Part shown: one piece after another, positions 30,248 through 35,915 of the stretch | Layout of the letters: the number at the start of each line of letters is the position of its first letter | How positions within the stretch are numbered: position 1 is the stretch's first letter | DNA from: Holophagales bacterium | GTDB taxonomy: Bacteria; Acidobacteriota; Holophagae; Holophagales; Holophagaceae | NCBI GenBank assembly: GCA_031281385.1 | Contig: JAITFL010000133.1 | Span: forward strand, 1-35,915 | Direction: 5' to 3' | DNA length: 35,915 bases | The notes under the pieces: generated by a model | Seen by the model: only the letters and a program-made list of their open reading frames with translations | What the model was told of the DNA's origin: nothing | The model's database searches: none | Program-made: the position numbers and the translations under genes

Positions 30248-31957
30248 CTACGAAATTTCTGGCGAGTGCGTTTCTTCCAGGAAGCCCACTTGGTTGCCGC
30301 CCTTGCCCTTTGTGCTGTACAGGGCCTCGTTGGCCCTCGCTATCATGCCATCCGGCGTGTCGTGTGCCGTTGGGATTATCGTGTATGCGCCAATGCTGAC
30401 TGTCATCTTGGCCGTATCCCCTTCGCCGTTTTCCAAGATGCAGTTCTCTATCCTGCCCCTTATCCGCTCAGCTACGTGCAGCGCGCCATCCTTGCCGGTG
30501 TTGGGCAGCAGGACGATGAAGATGTCGCCCGCCCACCTGGCGACCATGTCAACGTCCGCCATGATGGAGATGGACATCATCAGGGCCGCTTTTCTCAGCG
30601 CCGCGTCGCCCAAGTCTATCCCGTATTTTTTGAACCTGTCAATGTCAACCAGCAAAAGGCTTAGGGGCGAATTTTCCTTGATGGCCCTCTCCCTCACCAG
30701 CACCAGCCGCGAGAACAGCGTGCGCCTGTTCGGCAGCCCCGTCCGGCGATCCTTGATGCTCAGATTGGTCAGGCCCAGGATGCTGTCCGCCAGCGCCTCA
30801 TACTGCCCGCGGAAGTCTTCCATGACCAGTTGGAATGAGACGTTGCCCTTTTTGTGCTCTGAGATCATGTGGAATATTTCGCTGAACAGCTTTGCTATTT
30901 TGTCTGTTGCCTTTTGCAGCGACCTTCCCAGCGCCCCCACCTCGTCCTTGGAAGCCAACGGGTAGCTGACGCTCAAATTGCCATTGGTCACGTCATCCGC
31001 AGAGTGCGCCATCCGGCGCAGCCGCCTAGAGATGGAAGCAAGCAGCATAAACATCAGCCCTTTCGAGATGATGATGCCAATGCTGGCGACCAGCACCCCC
31101 GCCCAAATCAGCGACCTAAGCTGAACCGCTATCTGGGATGACTTTGAATACAAAAGCATGGATGCTATGTGCTCGTTTTTCGTGTTCAATAGCGGCTTGC
31201 AGAATACCTTGAACAATTCACCGTCGAGCGACACTTCCCCGGAAAAATCTTTGATTCTTGCCATCTTGGGCTTTGTTTCGGAGAAAAGAGCCATGGCCAT
31301 TGCGCCAGTGTAATCGTTGCTGGGCATCTGGGCGGCGATTTCATCCCCTACAAACAGAGAGCCGTCCGTCTTGAGCATGTCTCTAAGGGAATCGGCAGTC
31401 TTCATAGAGTCCAGCATAACGCCGCTGGAGATGACCGCCGCTACTGCACCATTGGCGCCGTACAGGGGCACCGACGTCATTACTGACAGCCTGACAATTT
31501 GGTCGGATTCAAAGTACGTGGTTGGCTTGCCGTATAGCGCGTCGCGGATGCCTAGCGAATTCAGCATCGAAGTGCCTGGCGAATTTGGATGGTTGGTCCT
31601 TGCCGTTATTTTTCCTGTGGCATCGCAGACAATAAAAAAGTCTATGGGGTACTGGCTCAGCGCGGCGCTGAACACCTTGAGGATTTCGGCCCCGTCACCC
31701 TTCCTGATGGCGGTTATGGCTTCGTGGTTTATCGCCATCGAGTTTGCCGCCACCCTGGTCCTTGTCTTTTCGTTTTCTATGAAAAGATCCAAAATGTGCG
31801 CATCGGCCTCGATGATGTCGCCCACCAGCTTTTCGGCAAAGGCCGTGTGCCTCATGTTTAGGTAAACAAAAGCAAAGGCTATGCTGCATGCACTGACAAG
31901 AGTTATCAGCGCTCCCTTGGCCATGATCTTGGTGGCGAACAATCTGAAAAACGACAT
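30248..31957 (-). CDS. Cache-HAMP sensor with degenerate GGDEF domain
   Basis: 569 residues from the ATG at 31955-31957 (GAGGG upstream; a TTG four codons earlier is less likely). Membrane segment 14-35, extracytoplasmic Cache-type domain about 40-270 (PIDFFIVCDATGKITARTN, YFESDQIVRLSVMTSVPLY), membrane segment about 283-307, HAMP about 308-360 (ISRRLRRMAH...NGNLSVSYPLASKDEVG), then a GGDEF-fold domain 400-560 with LLVDIDRFK (435-443). The signature reads AGDIF (476-480): the first Gly and the catalytic Glu are lost. The I-site Arg is also absent (ADVD, 467-470). It is thus probably not a cyclase but a sensor or GTP-binding scaffold. A candidate promoter lies at 31975-32004. Confidence 0.85.
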   Translation of the reverse strand: MSFFRLFATKIMAKGALITLVSACSIAFAFVYLNMRHTAFAEKLVGDIIEADAHILDLFIENEKTRTRVAANSMAINHEAITAIRKGDGAEILKVFSAALSQYPIDFFIVCDATGKITARTNHPNSPGTSMLNSLGIRDALYGKPTTYFESDQIVRLSVMTSVPLYGANGAVAAVISSGVMLDSMKTADSLRDMLKTDGSLFVGDEIAAQMPSNDYTGAMAMALFSETKPKMARIKDFSGEVSLDGELFKVFCKPLLNTKNEHIASMLLYSKSSQIAVQLRSLIWAGVLVASIGIIISKGLMFMLLASISRRLRRMAHSADDVTNGNLSVSYPLASKDEVGALGRSLQKATDKIAKLFSEIFHMISEHKKGNVSFQLVMEDFRGQYEALADSILGLTNLSIKDRRTGLPNRRTLFSRLVLVRERAIKENSPLSLLLVDIDRFKKYGIDLGDAALRKAALMMSISIMADVDMVARWAGDIFIVLLPNTGKDGALHVAERIRGRIENCILENGEGDTAKMTVSIGAYTIIPTAHDTPDGMIARANEALYSTKGKGGNQVGFLEETHSPEIS

Positions 31958-31974
31958 GCGCTCCCTCAATAACT

Positions 31975-32004
31975 ATTTTAAGCATAATAGTGGAATAATT
32001 ACAA
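31975..32004 (-). promoter_or_regulatory. Possible promoter of the Cache-HAMP gene
   Basis: On the minus strand TTGTAA (31999-32004) and TAAAAT (31975-31980) are separated by 18 bases, about 20 bases before the ATG at 31957. The arrangement is the same as the candidate promoter at 1589-1618. It lies in the AT-rich gap after larC, so the sensor gene can be transcribed independently of larC. Confidence 0.4.
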
Positions 32005-32022
32005 TAGTACTATCACCAACAC

Positions 32023-33324
32023 TCATTCCGCTTTAATCAATTCTGCCGCTTGATTCAGCGAGATGTCTTTGTCTCTGGCTATTTTGGCTATGTCCTCAAA
32101 TTCGGGCTTGGATTTTGCCGCGCCATAGCCAGAGGCTGTTTTCACGTTCACGCCGCCCAGCTCCGTTTCGACCAAGACGCTCTTCCTGTCGAGCGTGTAG
32201 CGGCGGTACTGGTATTCCTTTATCCCAAGGGTGCTGGTGTGCTTAAAGATAAGAGCCGCCATCTTTTCTTTGTCCGATGCTCGGCAAAGGCAGGTGAAGC
32301 TGACGCCCATGCGCCCCTTTTTCATGACGATGGGCGCGGCATAGACGTCCAGGGCCCCATTGTCGTGGAGCAGTTGCTGGGCGAAGGCTATGGCTTCTGG
32401 CGTCATGTCGTCTAGGTTGCAGCTTAGTTCTATCACGTCCCTCTCAACGGCCCCTTCCGATTCCGTCTGGACTAGCTCTCCATAGAAGGCCCTGACGCAG
32501 TTCATCTCTTCAAAGTCTTTCTTGCCCATCCCGTAGCCCATTTTTTCCACCGACATCTGGGGCATGCTGCCGTGCGACCTCACGAAGTGCCTCAATAGCG
32601 CGGCCCCAGTTGGGGTGCACAGCTCGCTCTCGGGCCCGCTGCTGTATGTGGGGACTCCCCGCAGCAAGTGCGCCGTGGCGGGCGCGGGGACTGGCAGGGT
32701 GCCGTGGGCGCACTTTACGAAGCCGCTGCCCACGTTGATCGGCGAGGCATACACGATGGATGGCGACAGCTCGTCCATGAGCATACATACGCCCACTATG
32801 TCGGCGACAGCGTCCATCTCGCCCACCTCGTGAAAGTGTATCTGCCTTATGGGCTTGCCATGCGCGGCGCTCTCCGCGTCCGCGAGCAGCCTGTACACCT
32901 CGATAGAGCTTTTCTTCACAGGCATCGGGATGTCCAGCCCGCCTCTCAGTTCCTCTATGTGGTAGTAGCTGGAGCGGCCCTCTTTGTGCGCGTGAGCGTG
33001 GCCGTGTTCATGCCCATGCCTATGTTCATGGTTGTGTTCATGTTCATGGTTGTGGTCGTGCTTATGCCCGTGTCCGTGCCCGGCGCCGTGAGAATGTCCA
33101 TGCCGATGCCCCGCGCCTTCTTTCATGCCTTCGATGGCCACCTCAACGCGCGTGCCCTTTATCCCAGCCTTAAAAGACGTGGCGGCGCCAATGGCCACTT
33201 TTGGGATTCCTGCGCGGTTGAGCCGCATCAGAAAGCCGTCCCTGTCGCTGTGCAGCTCCAGCAGCGCAGCCAATAGCATGTCGCCCGCAGCTCCCATTTT
33301 GCATTCAAGGTAAAGTGTTTTCAC
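32023..33324 (-). CDS. larC: Nickel-pincer cofactor biosynthesis protein LarC with long His-rich insert
   Basis: 433 residues from the GTG at 33322-33324, chosen because VKTLYLECKMGAAGDM aligns with the usual LarC start (M-K-x-L-Y-x-(D/E)-C...G-x-x-GDM). An upstream ATG at 33388-33390 would add 22 residues. LarC is the CTP-dependent nickel insertase that completes the pincer cofactor of LarA-type racemases. Family motifs: HFHEVGEMDAVADI (163-176), SPINVGSGFVKCAHGTLPVP (about 194-213) and ELCTPTGAALL (234-244). Residues about 73-113 are a His/Gly/Glu tract with some twenty histidines, probably for nickel storage or delivery. The coding is unbroken (no LarC1/LarC2 frameshift). LarA, LarB and LarE are not in the window. 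Confidence 0.92.
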   Translation of the reverse strand: MKTLYLECKMGAAGDMLLAALLELHSDRDGFLMRLNRAGIPKVAIGAATSFKAGIKGTRVEVAIEGMKEGAGHRHGHSHGAGHGHGHKHDHNHEHEHNHEHRHGHEHGHAHAHKEGRSSYYHIEELRGGLDIPMPVKKSSIEVYRLLADAESAAHGKPIRQIHFHEVGEMDAVADIVGVCMLMDELSPSIVYASPINVGSGFVKCAHGTLPVPAPATAHLLRGVPTYSSGPESELCTPTGAALLRHFVRSHGSMPQMSVEKMGYGMGKKDFEEMNCVRAFYGELVQTESEGAVERDVIELSCNLDDMTPEAIAFAQQLLHDNGALDVYAAPIVMKKGRMGVSFTCLCRASDKEKMAALIFKHTSTLGIKEYQYRRYTLDRKSVLVETELGGVNVKTASGYGAAKSKPEFEDIAKIARDKDISLNQAAELIKAE

Positions 33325-33392
33325 AGTCCAGTCCAAAGTGTTTGTCTCATTATATACCACGCAGAGCATCCCTTCCCACTGATCGCTCACAT

Positions 33393-33800
33393 CGAAGCTA
33401 TGTCCATGTATCCGCCCCTACATAGGGCAGTTGGCGAGGCGAGTACCCGGGGTCTGGGGAATACTCTCCAAAAGCCCGAATAGGCTAGGAACACCGCCGC
33501 TTCGCCGTTGGCTTTGGGGCTGCGCGGCAGCCACGAAGACTTTACGGCGATTGGCGGGGTTAAAAAGGCCGGAATGAAGCAGACCCCGCAGGGGGCTGCG
33601 GATTTGGAGCACGCGCCGGAAGGCCACCATTGCATGCGAGGCCGTGTAAGCGAATCCCCAGTTAGTATCCGGGCGGCTCCAACATCCTGCACTATGCGAA
33701 CCAAGTTGTTAGGCCATGAACCCGAGCATGAGAGATAGAAACGTACTACCGGGTCGCGCCGGGTACCCTTTCTGTCCGATGAATCTGCCGGGCGCATGAC
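33393..33800 (+). repeat. Copies of repeat D and repeat A
   Basis: 33393-33475 is repeat D (CATGTATCCGCCCCTACATA, GGCGAGGCGAGTACCCGGGG). About 33661-33760 is repeat A in the direct orientation (AGTATCCGGGCGGCTCCAAC, GCGAACCAAG, CCATGAACCCGAGCATGAGA). From about 33890 to 34010 the sequence turns AT-rich and holds the promoter of the next gene. No gene is seen in 33325-34058. Confidence 0.65.
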
Positions 33801-33987
33801 CGCGCTGCGTTTCCAGTCGGCATAAATATGGCGCGGCAAAACCCATCAGTTCTGCCGCGCAGCGGCCCTTAGCCTCTGATCCCCGTCCTCAAGTATTTTC
33901 CACCACCTAACTATTGAAATAATTACACAAATTCACAATTTGATAACATCACACTAATATTTTCTAAAAAATTTTACTAAATAGGGC

Positions 33988-34017
33988 TTGACAAAAAATT
34001 TTTTCCGCCGATACTAA
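33988..34017 (+). promoter_or_regulatory. Promoter upstream of the nitroreductase-dnaK pair
   Basis: A perfect TTGACA at 33988-33993, an 18-base spacer and TACTAA at 34012-34017, within a strongly AT-rich region (33900-34010) unlike the rest of the window. The start of the nitroreductase gene lies 41 bases downstream with GGAGA before it. No CIRCE-type heat-shock operator is evident. Confidence 0.55.
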
Positions 34018-34058
34018 TTTTGTGGGGGCGTTTTCCCCGCAAATTGGAGACAGACGCA

Positions 34059-34592
34059 ATGACATTCTTAGAGTTGGCCAAAAAGCGGTTTTCGGTTCGC
34101 AGCTTCAGGCCCGACGCCATCGAAGACGAAAAGCTGGAGGCCATCCTAGAGGCCGCGCACGTCGCGCCCACCGCGGCCAACAAGCAGCCGCACAGGGTCA
34201 TCGTGGCCCAAGGCGCCGAAGCGCTTGGAAAAATAGCCAAGGCCGCAAAGACGTTTTCGGCCCCGTTGGTGCTGTTGGTGTGCGCCGACAGGGACAAGGC
34301 CTGGGTGCGCCCGCAGGATGGCAAAAACGTCATGGAAGTAGATGCTTCAATAGTTACCGACCACATGATGATGTGCGCCACCGACTTGGGCCTGGGAAGC
34401 TGCTGGATCACCTGGTTCGACCCCGCCGTCATCAAAAGCGAATTCGCGCTGCCCCCAAACCTAGAGCCAATCAACATTTTGGCGGTGGGCTACGCCAACT
34501 GCGACCCGGCCTCGCCCGACAGGCACAGCGAAAAGCGCCTGCCGCTGCGCGAAACGGTGTTCTTTGAAACCATTAACCCGTCTAACGTCTAA
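34059..34592 (+). CDS. Nitroreductase-family FMN oxidoreductase
   Basis: 177 residues from the ATG at 34059, supported by GGAGA nine bases upstream. The N-terminus (AKKRFSVRSFRPDAIEDEKL) and APTAANKQPHRVIV (about 36-49) are the FMN-phosphate and isoalloxazine-binding signatures of small nitroreductases. LGLGSCWITWFDP is the usual glycine/tryptophan loop, and the C-terminal RLPLRETVF arm crosses to the partner subunit. It should form a homodimer reducing quinones or nitro compounds with NAD(P)H; the physiological substrate is unknown. It lies 37 bases before dnaK on the same strand and is probably co-transcribed, which is an uncommon pairing for dnaK. Confidence 0.85.
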   Translation: MTFLELAKKRFSVRSFRPDAIEDEKLEAILEAAHVAPTAANKQPHRVIVAQGAEALGKIAKAAKTFSAPLVLLVCADRDKAWVRPQDGKNVMEVDASIVTDHMMMCATDLGLGSCWITWFDPAVIKSEFALPPNLEPINILAVGYANCDPASPDRHSEKRLPLRETVFFETINPSNV

Positions 34593-34629
34593 ATAGACAT
34601 TCACATTCATTTTTAGGAGAGGAGCCAAC

Positions 34630-35915
34630 ATGGGCAAAATAATCGGAATAGACCTTGGCACGACCAACTCTTGCGTCGCGGTGATGGAGGGCGGCCAGCC
34701 CAAAATCATCCCCAACGCCGAAGGCACCAACACCACGCCGTCGGTGGTGGGGTTCAACCCAAAAACACACGAGCGCTTAGTGGGCGCGGCGGCAAAGCGC
34801 CAGGCGGTCGCCCAGCCAAAAAGCACCATTTTCTCCATTAAGCGCTTCATGGGCCTGCCCTTCGCCGATTCCACACAGGAGCAAGTGCTGGTGCCATACA
34901 CGGTGGAGCGCTCGGACAAGGGAAGCTGCGTGGTAGTGGCGGGGGACAAGCGCCTAAGCCCCGAAGAGATCAGCGCCATGGTGCTGACCAAGATGAAAGA
35001 AACAGCCGAGGCCTACTTGGGCGAAAAGGTGAGCGAAGCCGTAATCACGGTGCCAGCATACTTTAACGACGCACAGCGCCAGGCCACAAAGGACGCGGGC
35101 GCCATCGCCGGGCTGGATGTAAAGAGGATCATCAACGAGCCCACCGCCGCGGCGTTGGCGTACGGGCTGGACAAAAAGAAAGATGGCACAATAGCCGTGT
35201 TCGACTTCGGCGGAGGCACATTCGACATTTCCATCTTGGAAGTTTCCGAGGGCGTGGTAGAGGTCAAGTCAACCAACGGCGACACCCACCTTGGCGGCGA
35301 CAACATAGACCAAGCCATAATTGACTGGCTGCTGGAAGAGTTCCAAAAGCAGGAGGGCATAGACCTTAGAAAGCAGGCCGACGCGATGCAGCGCCTCAAA
35401 GAGGCCGCCGAAAAAGCAAAGTGCGAGCTTTCCAGCACCACCCAGACAGACATCAACCTGCCCTATATCACCGCCGACAACAGCGGGCCCAAGCACCTTA
35501 CGGGCACCCTAAGCAGGGCCAAGTTCGAGCTGATGATACAGCCCGTCATCGAAAAGCTAAAAATCACCTGCGAAAACGCGCTAAAGGACGCAAAGGTTAG
35601 CACGTCGCAGATTGACGAGGCGGTGCTGGTGGGCGGCTCGACGCGCATCCCCAAGGTGCAAGAGCTTGTAAAGACGCTGTTCGGCAAAGAGCCCAACAAG
35701 AGCGTCAACCCCGACGAAGTGGTGGCGGTGGGCGCCGCAGTGCAAGGCGGAGTTTTGGCCGGCGACGTAAAGGGCGTGCTGCTGCTTGACGTAACGCCGC
35801 TCTCCCTTGGCATCAACGCTAACGGGGGCCAGATGAGCGTCATCATACCGCGCAACACCACCATCCCCACTCGCAAAAGCGAAATATACACCACCGCCGT
35901 GGACAACCAGCCTGG
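34630..35915 (+). CDS. dnaK: Chaperone DnaK (Hsp70), 5' part
   Basis: Starts at the ATG at 34630 with AGGAGAGGAG upstream. It runs off the window end after 428 codons, so it is incomplete only because of the window. It covers the whole ATPase domain: [18 protein letters not shown] (phosphate loop 1), [49 protein letters not shown] (phosphate loop 2) and [13 protein letters not shown]. It reaches the DVTPLSLGI linker and the start of the substrate-binding domain. It acts in cytoplasmic protein folding with DnaJ and GrpE, neither of which is upstream here; only the nitroreductase gene precedes it. Confidence 0.97.
   Translation, partial: MGKIIGIDLGTTNSCVAVMEGGQPKIIPNAEGTNTTPSVVGFNPKTHERLVGAAAKRQAVAQPKSTIFSIKRFMGLPFADSTQEQVLVPYTVERSDKGSCVVVAGDKRLSPEEISAMVLTKMKETAEAYLGEKVSEAVITVPAYFNDAQRQATKDAGAIAGLDVKRIINEPTAAALAYGLDKKKDGTIAVFDFGGGTFDISILEVSEGVVEVKSTNGDTHLGGDNIDQAIIDWLLEEFQKQEGIDLRKQADAMQRLKEAAEKAKCELSSTTQTDINLPYITADNSGPKHLTGTLSRAKFELMIQPVIEKLKITCENALKDAKVSTSQIDEAVLVGGSTRIPKVQELVKTLFGKEPNKSVNPDEVVAVGAAVQGGVLAGDVKGVLLLDVTPLSLGINANGGQMSVIIPRNTTIPTRKSEIYTTAVDNQP

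Overview
The window looks like a moderately GC-rich chromosome segment from a diderm (Gram-negative-type) bacterium. It has a signal-peptide-bearing outer-membrane beta-barrel protein, two probable lipoproteins, a NagZ-like cell-wall recycling enzyme, c-di-GMP-type signalling proteins and DnaK. A LarC-type nickel cofactor protein, a CbiM/NikM-type metal permease and a small nitroreductase would suit an anaerobe, but I cannot name the taxon from the sequence. I found no rRNA, tRNA, CRISPR array or intact transposase. Most intergenic stretches longer than about 150 bases are mosaics of a few dispersed repeat families. I call these A to G here and describe them in the features.

Layout. 1-3.5 kb: repeats, a cobalt/nickel permease (minus) and a duplicated-barrel outer-membrane protein (plus). 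3.6-4.3 kb: a membrane-anchored methyltransferase. 4.7-13.6 kb (minus): a probable anti-phage or DNA-restriction operon. It reads from a promoter with three GTTGCAAG boxes, through a decayed AlbA_2/HTH regulator gene, into a 2116-residue helicase/DUF1998/nuclease-like protein and then a RelE-like/UvrD helicase fusion. 13.7-20.9 kb: a secreted metallophosphatase, small genes, nagZ, a 48-residue membrane protein, an inverted-repeat-bounded element next to a broken DUF1016 (YhcG-like) gene, a tautomerase-like/winged-helix protein and two tandem lipoprotein paralogues. 21.4-24.3 kb (plus): a SNF2/HepA-type helicase resembling DrmD of DISARM. 24.5-33.3 kb: a GAF-GAF-GGDEF cyclase, an IT-superfamily permease, dprA, a zinc-ribbon protein, a Cache-HAMP protein with a degenerate GGDEF domain, and larC with a long histidine tract. 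34.0-35.9 kb: a nitroreductase and the 5' part of dnaK.

How genes may work together. The RelE-UvrD fusion, the giant DUF1998 helicase-nuclease and the SNF2 helicase match the kind of helicase set seen in DISARM-like defence loci. Here there is no methyltransferase or phospholipase-D gene beside them, the AlbA_2 gene is wrecked and the SNF2 gene lies about 8 kb away. The locus is therefore either a reduced or variant system or one in decay. The nickel/cobalt permease and the His-rich LarC could share a nickel economy although they are 32 kb apart. The intergenic repeat family B (about 165 bp) is the most structured non-coding signal. One of its five full copies carries its 74-bp core in the opposite orientation, and another has swallowed a 74-bp hairpin element.
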